From Gyrodactylus bullatarudis (taxonomy: Eukaryota > Platyhelminthes > Monogenea > Gyrodactylidea > Gyrodactylidae), in NCBI GenBank assembly GCA_012064415.1, contig SSNU01000128.1:1-64000 (forward strand): a stretch of DNA of 64,000 nucleotides. Direction: 5' to 3'. Positions 46,201 through 57,269 of this stretch are shown piece by piece. A model generated the notes under the pieces. The model worked only from the letters and a program-made list of their open reading frames with translations, made no database searches and was not told the DNA's origin. Position 1 is the first letter of the stretch; every line of letters starts with the position of its first letter. Position numbers and translations under genes: made by a program.

Positions 46201-49200
46201 AGACTGAGAGTGTAAGTAAATCTTCTTACTTTTTTCTACATGAACTGTATTCTATATCAAAATTTCACTTCAAACACGGTGCAACAAAAATAAATCAGCT
46301 AGTTTTTCTCATGATGTTATTCGTTTTTTCGTCAAGTTTTTTTCAAATAGTTTTTTTATAAATTTGAGCTTGAAATGTAGCCAGATAGTTTTACTAGTTA
46401 ATGTGAAAATTCCAGTTTTTTCTAATTGATTCAGGATAAAAAATTCCGAGTTATTTATTTCATTGTACTGATTTTATTTTTGTTGGAGATTCCTGTCAAA
46501 AACTATGGGGTTTCAATGTTGCAAATATACCACTTGAATTATTTTTTATAAGTACGTAGTTGAGAAAAGTTAAGTTGTTTTGTTCCATGATGGAATCTGA
46601 AAACTTTAATAAAAATTAGTGAAAGTAGATTTAATTGGAATATAACAAACCTGGAAGAGGCTTTGGAAAGTTTTTAAAATTTTTTAAACTTTAACTAATT
46701 TTACTATTGAGAGAGTTAAAAGAAATAAGCTCTAACGGCTGACCTTGATAAACCAAGAGAATCAGCGTAAAGTTAGGGTCATTTTTTTCTGTGAAATAAA
46801 TTGCATTACATACTTTTGTGTGTGTCCTAGAAAATTTAGGTAAATTCAGTAAGAATTAAACGATGTTTACAGACCATTAAGATTGACATGAAAGCATCAA
46901 AATTTTTCGGTTTATATAAATCTTTTCTGTTTCTTGGCTAGAGATTCTTCATCACACTGATGAGTATGCCCGAAATAAAGGTGATAAGTTTGGTATCATC
47001 TTCTTATTTTTATCATGAACTATTCAATATAATTTAGTTGTAAAATTAAATTCTTTTACAGAAATCTAAATCCCTAGAATTTAAGGTTTCTCTGCAATTT
47101 TTATTTCAATGCATTACACTGCTCAGCTGATTTTTACATATCTGGTGTAGCCTGGCATGCTGATTCAAAGGTTCGAGATCATATTTTTTCTTAGAATGAT
47201 ATTTCTATCTTCATTATAGGGTCTAGAAGGACACATAATGTCTCATTTTAAAGATAAATCGACCATTTTAAACCATTTCATATCTCAAAACAGTAACATT
47301 TTATGACAACTTTTCTATTCATCTTTTACTCAAATACAATAGGATGGATCTGGAGTAACATGTAAAATTTCAAGTAACAGTGGATCAACGTTGTGATCGC
47401 ATTTTAATTTTATACTTAAATTGATCACCAGAATCGTAATAAGGATGTCAGACTACACCAGATAGGTCAAAATTAGCTGAGTAGAAATTTTTTCCCTCAA
47501 ATTAGTGAACAGTGTCATAAGCCACATTAGTAGTGTGAAATAAGAAAAATTATTCTCATCATCCATTTCTTACCGAATTACATAGAAAAAAATGAGTTGA
47601 TAGAATCAAAATTTTGTAAAATAAATACGTTTTTTAATTTAGGAAAATTACAGAAATTATCAGAGGGAAGATGCATCGAAAGCCAATTCGTTCCATCATA
47701 ATTTCAGTCGAGGAAACATTGCTTTCACGTGAGAAACACAATATTTCTTTCTTTTTGAAATCATGACTTTATTTAAGGATTTTAATGAAATTTTCTAATT
47801 ATTCGAAAGAAACATTCATTAACGGATTCGAACAGTGAGAAATTTCAAAATTGAAAACAATCAAAAACACACGCCTCAAAAAATTCCATCTTATTTCCAA
47901 TTCCTATTTATTCTATTTTAAAATACTTTGTCTTTAATCCTTTAAGCCCCAGAGAATTTTTTTTCATGACTCGCATTCAATCTTTTGTCTATCCCATAGT
48001 TTGTGAATACGCTGATTACGAATCTACAGTTGTTTTGATGCAATTATTTTTGGTTCAGAAGTTATCGATCAAAAATGACCTATTTTTTGATCCAAAAACA
48101 GGTTATCTCTGTAGCTTTAGCGGATAGAGTTCACGCGATTGCATATTTGAATTCTACAGGTATGATTCCTCGATAAAAGCTATTTTACTTTTTATCTATG
48201 ACCCTGGGAAATAGGTTTTCAAAAAAACGTTTTAAACAAAAATTTATTTTTCGAAAACATCAACTCTCTTTAACCCTAGAACGAAATCTCGGGTTATTTT
48301 TCGCCCCATTTGTATTGAGACCCTAATAAGAAAGCTCAATGTATTTCGGACGAGGGTTAAATTTTTCTGATTGAATAATTCACGTAATTTCTCAAATACG
48401 TCCGAAAATCCACTTAAAATCATATTAAAATAGAAATAAAAGATATATTAACACCAAATACGTATTTCTTAAAGGATCATCAGTGGTATCACTTTAAAAA
48501 TGATAAGAGTTAAATAATTGAATGAAAATAATAATTTACAATTTTGAAAGAAATAGTAAAAGTTCAAGAATTAAGAGTATATGCAAGGTGAAAAAACACC
48601 AAAACTCTCCATTAAATAGCAACAGTGGAGAGAAAAGTGAAAAAGCTCACATAGGCCAAGGTAGTTGAAGATTATATAAATAGTTTTTCTGAACACATAG
48701 ATTAGGTTTGTATTGATTAATAAAGTCTTCTTCTTATATCATTACTGAAACCATCTCCTTTGAAGTTAAGCTTCATGAATATAGTAATTTTATCCACCTC
48801 TTCTGTTTCGACAACATCATCTCTAACCGTAGGTTGATTGATGAATTTGTCCACAAATTTAGCCGGATAACCATTTTCCATCAAACATGACTTCGAATTC
48901 TCTATTTCATTTGTCCATTCCTCAGGACTTGCGATTCTTCTTATCCTCTTCCCTAGACCAATTACTAAGCCAATTTTATGAGATATAGGACTGAAACTAG
49001 CATAATGAAGATACTTCCCGTTATCAGTCCTCTTCTTATAAATATTTCTTAAAATTGATCCATCTTCTTTTCTGGTTAGTTTGACGTCTAAGAAACTCAA
49101 AATACCATTAGATTCTCTTTCCATAGTAAATTTAATATTCAGATGAAATGAGTTCATCTTGAAGAAAAAATCATCTATTGATACATCAGGTTTCATCAGA

Positions 49201-51717
49201 ATAAAAGTGTCATCGACATATCTAATATAAACATCAGTGAAAGTATTGATAGTTTCTGACATCTTATTCATTTCTAACCAACCTAAAAAGATATCAGCTA
49301 AGAGAGGACTAAGAGGTGATCCCATAGCTATCCCATCTTTCTGAATAAACACTTTGTTTTGAAATGACAATGGGACATTAGTACAGCAGATTCTAATGAG
49401 AGACGCAAAGGGTTAGGGTTAGGGTTAAATTAGTATAGCGCGAGTTTGACGAATGATAGAGCCAAGATCTTCCAGGAGATTAATAAATTTCCTATCGAGT
49501 GGGTGGTAAACGAAGTATTTTCTAACGATTGAATAAATAATAATGAGTTGCTGAAATGACGTGTGATAGAACTATCACTGTGGGACTTTAAGGGTTAATG
49601 GCAATATGGGTTGTTAATAGTCGAAATTTCTAGTTTTTTGACCCGTTATCAGCAACTAAATAATATATAGTAGATTTTGTCTTTTTTACAAAAAGAATAA
49701 GCTCACTTAGATCAAATCCCCAAGGGTCTATTTAATAATTTATAAACCAAATTTTAAAATGTGTAATTCATAGGATTCCCGTTATTGATGATACAATCGA
49801 ATTTTTGAAGCGATCTCTTGTCGATCTGAAACAAAATATTACAATGAAGGAAATGGATCTTTACAATAACGATACAAAGTATTCTGTAAGTTTAAAATAA
49901 AAAGCTAATTTCAAAATTTTCCCTCTACCCATTAATAGGTTTCGAAAACTCTTAAATATTCCCAAAAGACCCAATCTAAATTAAATACTAGAGCCATACA
50001 ATTAGGTTTAGATAGAATAGGAGAAATCAGATCTGCTGTTAGATTTTTCATCGTGTTACGGATAAATATTAGATCTAAAAATCTTGAAATTGGTTCTTGT
50101 TGTTTTCTGGTTTTTGTCGAATAGAAATCGAGTCTCTATATATTTTTGTGTATCAAACGGAAAAGTTAATAAACCTAAGAAGGTACTTGACTAAATAATT
50201 ATCAATAGGCCTTGAGAATAATAAATTCTCTCTTCCAGTAGAAATATTATACCTAATATCTAGTTCAGTCTGAAGAAAATAAACAAAATCAAGGTATGCA
50301 AGAAATTCTAACTGATTCAAAAAAACTTTTAGTTTAATAAATTTGAACCAAGTAATTGTTCAGGGAGCATAGTCAGGTTGCAAACAAACAATATTTAGAC
50401 AAAAAATCTAATTAATTTTTCCCAAGCATGATCGGATTGAAGAATTTCTCAAAAAAATATCGCCACAGGATTTCAAGACAACATTTATGAAACTTTTAAT
50501 GAAATTGGTTCGCTTAGCCTTTGCCTATTACCGGTTGATGAATGACAAAGAGAATCTCGAACAAGACTTGCAACGAGAAAAAAGGATCACTGAACAACAG
50601 AAGAAACAAATTCGTGATAATGTTTGTTTATTTCTTTTCTCGTATTGACATTATACAGCTATTATCGATAAATTTGGGAATTCATTATTTTTACCAATAC
50701 AATTTTTCATCAAGGTCTCGATGTTTTGGAAACTAATTCGAAAGGTAAACTTTCAAAGAACAAATCTTTGAAAAAAATGAAGACTTTTCGAATTGGCGCA
50801 ATTGTTCCATTGTTTTAAAATTCTTGTTGATTTCAAGGTTTGAGAGGGATCACATGTTATTTTTCAGGATCACCAACAGACAAAAGAAGTCAATTATTAA
50901 TATCGAATTTTTGAATGAACCGTCAATTTTAATTGATTTTGTATCTTCCTGATTAATTAATTTTCAAGTAGAAAAAGATGGTCAAAGAATTGTGGATTTT
51001 TACACGAAAATGGAGCGTTTTTTGAATACTCGACAAATATTTTTGTTTTCCATGTATAAAAGTAATCCTGAAAATAACTTTTGATCCTTCTCAAACCTTG
51101 AAATCAACAAAAAATTTCAACTAAATGTTTAAAATCATGGAAAAACTGCGCAAATTTAAAACGTCTTCAGTTTTTTTCATAAATTGGTCAATGGTATCAT
51201 ATGAATCGGTTTCCAAAAAATCTTCAGAATTTAGTTTTTCAGGTACATTACGGCCTGATGAATTGTTAGATTTAGAACAAAATCTATTTGGAATAACATT
51301 CTACCGCAATTATAAAATTCTGATACATTTCATTGGTATGGTTTTCAAGTATTCAGTTATGAACAAAACTGAGTCAATATTTTATATTTACATGAAATTT
51401 TGTTTAAGATTTTTTTTTATTTTTAAAAATCAATGATTTTGGACCACTCTTGAAACATTTGTTCAAGAGAATAGTTTCAATCTATCAAATCTTTTCTTTC
51501 CATTTATTTGATTATTGAAAATATTTTTAGTAATTTTGATTAATTTTTTTTCTAGAAAGTCGAAAACGAAAAGAATATCTTCAAAATGGCAATGAAATTT
51601 GAGGCAGAGAGGAATCGAAGAAAAATACACAGCAAACAAGGTCATCACTGGAGTACCATAACGACAGACAGTTCTGACGATTCCTGCAAAGACTATACCA
51701 TTAAAGCACAAGAATAA
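38792..51717 (+). CDS. Kinesin-4/KIF27-like motor protein
   Basis: Plus-end microtubule motor with N-terminal motor and coiled-coil tail. Exons: 38792-38824, 38850-38987, 39016-39102, 39131-39518, 39600-39632, 39663-39761, 39791-40281, 41757-41863, 44916-45012, 45678-45869, 45911-45993, 46025-46211, 47643-47728, 49774-49885, 49939-50052, 50427-50621, 51556-51717. Phases fit throughout; total 2,604 nt, 867 residues. The tail (about residue 345 on) is Lys/Glu/Gln-rich with heptad-like stretches ([28 protein letters not shown]). The start [15 protein letters not shown] and motif [11 protein letters not shown] favour the kinesin-4 class near KIF27/KIF7/KIF4. The end of exon 49939-50052 (weak donor) is the least sure junction. 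Six of its introns are 25-31 nt. Confidence 0.88.
40314..41215 (-). pseudogene. LINE reverse-transcriptase remnant, third family
   Basis: Minus-strand frames give GISQGSVIG, a stop, ALFNLVFSQ, then KYADI in place of [20 protein letters not shown], and a long C-terminal part ([29 protein letters not shown]) ending at 40314. One codon of the DD pair appears lost, and stops and shifts separate the pieces. It is 5'-truncated and dead. It occupies most of the kinesin intron between 40281 and 41757. Confidence 0.8.
41551..41647. repeat. Small hairpin repeat
   Basis: AAGTGTGGCTAAAGGATA at the left and TATCCTTTAACCACACTT at the right are inverted copies about 70 bp apart, in a kinesin intron. It is probably a mini-MITE. 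Confidence 0.5.
43050..43093 (-). ncRNA. Hammerhead ribozyme-like sequence, copy 1
   Basis: The minus strand reads stem I UGUAUA, core CAGACGA, stem II GUCC-loop-GGAC, the invariant GAAA, a stem III of the self-complementary type ACGCGCGU, then a UA cleavage position and the stem I return UAUGU. Everything matches a type I hammerhead with a minimal stem III, as described for Penelope-like and SINE-like elements, except that the core U4 is A. That change should weaken or abolish self-cleavage. The GC-rich CGCGCG in an AT-rich intron is itself conspicuous. It lies in a kinesin intron, antisense to the gene. Confidence 0.65.
44448..44526 (+). other. Candidate cassette exon of the kinesin gene, out of phase
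   Basis: An acidic open stretch ([21 protein letters not shown] in one frame) follows AAG and is followed by a perfect GTGAGC donor. Its 79-nt length would break the reading frame if inserted between the exons ending 41863 and starting 44916. Those two exons join in phase without it. It may be a decayed exon or part of an alternative form. Confidence 0.3.
45030..45620. repeat. Inverted-repeat element in a kinesin intron
   Basis: 45035-45105 (GGTATTTGCAAAATTAGTCC ... CCATACCTG) and 45546-45610 are inverted copies with moderate divergence. A partial direct duplicate of the left arm lies at 45203-45256. No coding capacity; the layout is that of a MITE with a duplicated arm. Confidence 0.55.
48440..49409 (-). 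mobile_element. 5'-truncated Penelope-like element
   Basis: Lies in a kinesin intron in antisense orientation. It contains the C-terminal half of a Penelope reverse transcriptase (48717-49370, frame open upstream to about 49409), then about 280 bp of 3' region with a degenerate hammerhead-like motif (48451-48489). The upstream edge coincides with a TTAGGG-type run at 49410-49427. The expected RT N-terminal half is missing. The sequence after the RT stop does not give a clear GIY-YIG endonuclease. Confidence 0.75.
48717..49370 (-). pseudogene. Penelope-like reverse transcriptase, C-terminal half
   Basis: A 217-codon open frame with the RT landmarks [20 protein letters not shown], then [12 protein letters not shown] (the catalytic DD pair), [32 protein letters not shown] and [19 protein letters not shown]. 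These are specific to Penelope-type RTs. The open frame continues upstream of the first Met as [15 protein letters not shown] until the telomere-like run. The fingers part is missing, so the protein would be inactive. It is well preserved otherwise, suggesting a fairly recent insertion. Confidence 0.88.
49410..49427 (+). repeat. Interstitial telomere-like run (TTAGGG)3
   Basis: GGGTTAGGGTTAGGGTTA, three units of the common metazoan telomere repeat, directly at the truncated edge of the Penelope-like RT. On the minus strand it reads CCCTAA units just 5' of the RT frame. Confidence 0.85.
50361..50405. repeat. Degenerate scrap of the foldback MITE family
   Basis: Reads TTCAGGGAGC, then ATAGTCAGGTTGCAAACAAACA, recalling the CAGGGAGCTGTTCGGC end and the TAGTCAGGTAGCAAGCGAACA arm of the copies at 5.6, 16.7 and 34.1 kb. 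It is internally deleted. Confidence 0.45.
50768..51240. repeat. Foldback repeat in the last kinesin intron
   Basis: 50768-50876 and 51064-51180 are inverted copies around the shared core CAAACCTTGAAATCAACAAA. The right arm extends to about 51240 through GGTTTCCAAAAAATCTTC. Arms are 75-85% alike by eye. Same family as 55305-55500 and, through the core, 53227-53948. Confidence 0.6.
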
Positions 51718-51719
51718 TT

Positions 51720-52640
51720 ATATTTTACAAGCACAGAACTCAACTATAGATCAATTAGAATATCATTTTTAATTTTGCCCGTTTTTTTTTCATTCTATCA
51801 TTTTTATTTTTTTGACTTTTCCTATGGACCTAAGGGCTAAGCTAGAGAATTGGGATTCGTTTTCATGTCATCGATGTTAAAAAAACCCTTATCTTGTTGT
51901 CATTCAGATAAATTACCGGAGGGGCACATGTTCTATTGATTAGCCGAACTAAGAATTCTAAGCATTATTTTGAATCGCCGCTTATTTTTCAATGAATACT
52001 TGCTTTAATAACTGTGTGTCAAAAAAATTCAAAAATTAATCGGGTAAGATTCATAAAATGGATTGCATATGTGTTTTATCCGAAATCTCACACTTAGAAT
52101 TGGGCTCAGTTTGACAAAAAGTGAAAAAATTCGAATTTTAGGAAAATTCAATGTAGATTTTGAATCAAATCAATTCTAAAAACTGATTTAAACTAGCTAT
52201 AACATCTGATCTGTATGTAGAGCAATCAATTTTGCGTCAATTGGTGTATAGGAAATTGTCGCACTACTCAGAACTGGCGAAAAAGAGAATAAGAGCTTCA
52301 AAGGGTAGAAAATTCATCAAAAAAATTTACATTTGAAACAAGCTCACGGCTTTCGAAGCAATAAATTCCCTATTTTTCTTCATGATTCTTAATTTTATCA
52401 AGGATCATACTCGAAAACAGCAACTGTGGAAGTTGATTAAAAATATTAATCTATTTACGGAATAATATTAATTTTCTGCATCTCTTGCCGCATGTTTTGG
52501 ATTTGTTTTATTCAGATTTATTCTCCGTTTGGTAGATTCTATGAGCAAAATACTCTTATGAAATACTCACTTTATGGTATTTAGCGTAATAAGATCAACT
52601 TTTGCTTAAACTAGTTCAAGAACCTGAAGTATAGATATTT
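51720..52640. other. Downstream of the kinesin gene, no recognised gene
   Basis: AT-rich sequence after the kinesin stop. No frame of note and no clear repeat boundary. Confidence 0.4.
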
Positions 52641-52875
52641 TACAGTGAATCTGGAAACTAATTTTAGTTTCAAGACTCACTAGGGAATTTAGAAACTTCA
52701 GAAAAACTTAAAAACCTCAATAAAATTTTATCAAAAATTTTAGCCACAGCCAAGATAGGCATTATTAATATTAAAGATCTTCACTATATCAACCGTTTTT
52801 TATCTTCAAAGCTTATAGTACATCATTTTGATTATGTTTCGCCTCTTATCCTAAGAATTACCTACAAAAGTTGAT
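52640..52875 (+). pseudogene. LINE reverse-transcriptase scrap
   Basis: The frame LKNLNKILSKILATAKIG leads to SSKLIVHHFDYVSPLIL, which fits the segment after the RT active site (compare LVLSYLDYISPLV at 9.6 kb and [13 protein letters not shown] at 40.7 kb). It is short, diverged and cut at both ends. Confidence 0.5.
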
Positions 52876-53226
52876 AACCAGATTGAAATTTTTCGAGATT
52901 TTTATAACGTCCATAAACCATTGAATACCAAAATTTTCAGCTGTCAATAGTTCGATCGTCGATTCTTTAAATTTTCTAAATTCCCCGATTTACTAGATTT
53001 CCTGTAACTATGAATATTTCGAGTAGTACCAGACTCCCTACTAGCTAGATACACTAATGTATTATTTTTACTCCTTACTCCCTTAGAACCTTACTGTGAA
53101 AGAAATCGTTTCGAGTAAGTTGACCCATTGATTCAATCTATGAGCTAGACCTGTACTTTCAATATTGATATGAGAAAAGATTTTAAAGCACTAATATTGA
53201 ATTTATTTTCTATATAAAGTTGGTTG

Positions 53227-53948
53227 ATATGAAGTTGGGAATCTATGATTTTTACAGAAATCTCGATGTTTTCATCAAAAATTCGAATTTGTTGACGATT
53301 TTTTGGAATCCTACTCATGTTGCCCACTTTTACCATTTGAAGGAAAAAAATTCTGAAAAAATTATTCTTATGGAAAATATGGTCATTTTTTAAATTCCCA
53401 TTTGGCGCCAATATCCCATTTTTTCGAACTTTGAAATGAAATTTTTTGTTGATTCGAAAGTGAGAGAGTGATTTTCAGGATCAAGATTAGATGATAAAGC
53501 TGAATAGCACCTTCAAATTATCGACAGTTTCCCCATTTTCGAGAGATTTTTAATTATCGAAATTTCATTGATTTTCAAGGAATGAAAATGATTAAAAAAT
53601 CGAAATTCCGTTCCCAAACGATAATGTGATTATGCATAAGATCAGATTCAGTTGAATTAATTTTCTTGTCTAATCTTGATCCTGAAAATCAATTTTTGAT
53701 CACTCTCTCACTTTCAAATCAACAAAAAATTTCAGCTCAAAGTTCGAAAAAATGGGATATTGGCGCCAAATGGGAATTTAAAAAATGACCATATTTTCCA
53801 TAAGAATAATTTTTTCAGAATTTTTTTCCTTCAAATGGTAAAAGTGGGCAACATGAGTAGGATTCCAAAAAATCGTCAACAAATTCGAATTTTTGATGAA
53901 AACATCGAGATTTCTGTAAAAATCATAGATTCCCAACTTCATATCAAT
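53227..53948. repeat. Long palindromic (foldback) element, about 230-bp arms
   Basis: 53227-53458 and 53703-53948 are almost perfect inverted copies, running TTGATATGAAGTTGGGAATC to its complement. They surround a loop of about 245 bp that itself has weaker inverted symmetry. The same 63-codon frame appears outward in both arms only because of the duplication. Related arms recur at 58090-58330, 61600-62010, 63360-63500 and 63740-64000 (shared phrases such as CATGAGGCCCAC and AAATCAGCAAA). Confidence 0.75.
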
Positions 53949-53959
53949 TAGCTTTAGTT

Positions 53960-55300
53960 ATATAGTTTAAAATTTCAAAATATCACAAATAAAAATGATT
54001 GTCGTAATAATAATCTTTGGTTATACGCTGGCAATATTAGAATATACAATACATTGGTTATCATTGGCTTTGGTATCATAACATAACGGTCCATTGAAAA
54101 TTTATTCTAATTTCATCCAATAATATTCTGGAAATAATAAATATTTTTTTAACATAGGCACTTACAAGTAATACGATAAAAATAAAAATAATTGAAGAAA
54201 AAAATAAATCAAAGTTAAGAGCTAGTATGCTTTTTACTGTTGAGCAGAGAGCTACTTTTACTGCCTAGGAAAATAGCAATTCACTCTATATAGATTCCTC
54301 TTGTCATAGATCAGTATTAACCAGAAAGGCACAGAATTCAAAATAATTATTATAAGATCTAGGAAAAAGTTTTTTGTTAACTTCTGATATTATTTAACTT
54401 GAAATATCTCGTGAATATCAAATTGTCGACTGATGCAAAACTCACTAGGTATTCAAGGTTCTGTGTTGACTATTCAGGAGGTCTGGAAAATTCGGAGTAT
54501 CTTTTGTTAATGTGTACCCGAATGCTGATATCGAAGCGTTCAAATAACACGGAGCTGAATATAAATATATACATTGAAAATTACAAACATCACATGAGAA
54601 AGAAAAATATAATATTTCTAATCTCTTAATATGGCTTCATAAAAATAAGTTAATATTTATTCGAGATTTTCCTGAAATTATATAAATGGGGCAGCAAGTG
54701 AATGAATTAGCGAGAAGAATGGAAGCTAAGAGGCTGAACAGAAATGAAAAGTAAAGTAAAAGAGAGGCAAAGAAACCAAATTCAATTCCATGTGAGATGG
54801 TTAGGAAGGTAAAGCTTATTTTCTCTCTACAGAATCAATATCCAATAAAATAATTTTGAAATGGAGAAAATATTTTTTTCAATTATCAAGCTGAAGCACT
54901 TGAAGTTTTCATTCTTCCTGTCTCTCTCATCATGGGAATCTTTAAATTTCTCTGCATGAAAGATGTCTCTTATTTCCTCATTCTCAACGAAATTTTCAAG
55001 TTACTTATTTCTTGAATTGAAAAAACTTTGTTGATCCCAGTGTAATTACGTGGCTAAAAGTTGTTTTAAACATTTTATTCTCCATGAAAAATTTCTCCTC
55101 ACAATGAAAGAATTTGGACTTCTATTAGGAACAATTTTATATAAAGAAGGATTTATAAATCAAGGTTTAGATTCTATTCGATTTGATGATTTGTTGTTTT
55201 TTTTTAAAGAGATGAAAATTAAACAGTGACTTTCTTGAATTACTGCAAAATTTCAATTCTCTAACTTTTCTAAGTTTACACTTTAGTTTACTTTGTCTAT
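53960..55300. other. No recognised gene
   Basis: AT-rich; an open frame of about 75 codons at 54399-54629 has no recognisable motif, and I do not call it a gene. Confidence 0.4.
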
Positions 55301-55304
55301 TGGT

Positions 55305-55500
55305 GATCCTGACAAATAACGTTTGATCCCTCTCAAACCTTGAAATCAACAAAAAATTTCAACTCAAAGTTTAAAATTATGGAAAAATTGCGCCAACTCG
55401 AAAGTTAAAACGTCTTCAGTTTTTCTTTCATAAATTGGTCAAGTGTGCCATATGAATCGGTTTCCAAAAAATTTCCAGAAATTTGCGAAACCTTGATTAA
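55305..55500. repeat. Foldback arm, single copy
   Basis: Matches 51065-51240 in the same orientation over nearly its full length (CAAACCTTGAAATCAACAAA, AAACGTCTTCAGTTTTT, GAATCGGTTTCCAAAAAA). No inverted partner is adjacent, so it is a half element. Confidence 0.6.
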
Positions 55501-55786
55501 AAGATGAGATTTTTTTGAAAAATTAATTACCGAATTCTTCGATAATAGCTCAATATTCTGTATTTCAGTCTACGATGTAAAATTTAATCTAGTAATTCTA
55601 GGTTAAGATCGTCTTTTTTTTCAACAGAGCTCTGTCAAACCTGATAACAAAACTTCTATAAATTTCTAATTTTTTATGATTCTTCTCTTATATACTAAGA
55701 ACTCTAGAAAACTTTCAGCCTGAAAGTTTCAGGTATAATTTTTTCTGACGACTTCAAGTAAAGCAATCTTTATTATTAAAAAAATG

Positions 55787-57265
55787 GCAGAACCCGTCAT
55801 AGTTATGGCTAAAATGTAAATTGTAATAAAGATTTATTTATTTCAGTAAGAAGTTCATAATTTCTCTATGTTTTATGAGGCTTACATGCTTCCTCTTATT
55901 ATTAGGCAAACATTTTTTATGAGGTACACAAAAATTTATTGGATTTAAATGAAGACGATTTCTTGAAGATTACCTAGTAGACAAGAATGATACTTTTATA
56001 CCTCTTAAAAAGAAGAAAGAAATTCTCTCTTAGAAGAAAATGAACCCTTTAAAAGGAGACGTTGGATTCATTTGCACAAATCACACTACTTCAGCTACTT
56101 CTGTTAATTAGAAGGGATTCGATTATGCAAAAGCTACTGAGAATTCGCGTTTATCTCAGATTGTCACACAAGACTTTGGTTTAATACAGATTTTGTGGCA
56201 TGCTCTATCATCCTAAATGTTGTAAGCCAAATTGAAATACTTTTATTGATCCCAAAGTGCGAGAGTGATCAAAATTAGACAAAGTAACCGATTCTCAACA
56301 TTCAAATTATGACGAATCTTTTGTCATCAAAATTTACGGGCAGTAAAAATGAAAAAGAAATTGGAATTGTGATCCAGAAAATCAATTTAAACCCCTCCCT
56401 AGAATTTTTATTTTATTGTAAAATGGAACAAGAAACCTTCAGGCAAATTACGATCTCTGGGTGCTACTCTATAAAGGAATTGAAAATTTTTGTCCGATTC
56501 ACATCACGAAAAGACATTGTGAATTCTCGGAAATTTGAATTTCTTTAGATGAATAAATTATCTTTCTCTAAACTTAATCAAGCTTCAATGTTAAATAGTT
56601 GAAATCCATATTAAGTATGAAGCCTGTTTTGCTGATAAAATAAAAGGAAGGCTTAGAATCAATATTATGAGAATTTTCCGATTAATTAAAGATCCTTATC
56701 GTAAACCTTTTTCAACGGCTTTGAAATATCTTGACTATGAATGAAATAAACAATCTAATAAAATTATTTTTTAATTTAAGGCGGCTTTTTCCACCTTCTT
56801 TCTTCTGGTAAGTTGAAAATTTCAATTATAATCTTATATACACACTAGATAGTACAGTATATCTAGTAGATACTGTTTTGTTAAAAATATTTCATTGGAG
56901 AGGAACCTTTTCTTTATCTTTTGGTGCAGATGGACGGAAAATAAGATGATTACTAATCATTGAGAAATTTTTATGTAGTTGCGAGAGTTTTTAATTTATT
57001 AGACGTGAGAAATTCCACAAATTGTTGAGTTGTATTTTCTTGGGAGGGAAGAGTTTTTATAGATTTTACATCAAGATTGGCTGTGGGAAATACTCACAAG
57101 ATATTATTTAAAACATTGAAAGTTTGTGAAAAGGGAGTCAGAATTGAAATTAAAAATTCAGTTCTTGTGAAATATGACTAGTTCACTCTAATTCCTTGTG
57201 ATATAACTCCAGAAGCTTTTAGAATTCTTGACATGGAGTCATCAAATGGCTACTTGAAAGTAGGC
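55787..57265 (+). pseudogene. Possible unidentified gene or gene remnant
   Basis: I do not recognise a protein here, but several coding-like pieces line up. MAEPVIVMAKI (55787-55818) is followed by a 31-nt GT-AG gap like the host's ultra-short introns. An open frame of 79 codons lies at 56309-56548 (LSSKFTGSKNEKEIGIVIQK and on, ending in RFTSRKDIVNS). A 27-nt block lies between an AAG acceptor and a GTAAGT donor at about 56782-56808. A frame at about 57060-57265 contains KILFKTLKVCEKGVRIEIK and DITPEAFRILDMESSNGYL, with one in-frame TAG. The stop, and my inability to join the pieces in one phase, argue for a decayed gene or a chance series. Confidence 0.25.
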
Positions 57266-57269
57266 TGAT

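Noticed and set aside
46951..46988. CTGATGA followed eight bases later by GAAA, with AUCAC and GUGAU flanks, resembling a hammerhead on the plus strand
   Set aside because: Stem II would have at most one base pair and no stem III can form, so only the short core words match. Chance is likely in this much sequence.
53145..53411. 88-codon minus-strand ORF and its mirror at 53760-53951
   Set aside because: Duplicate frames within palindrome arms; composition follows the repeat, with no motif.
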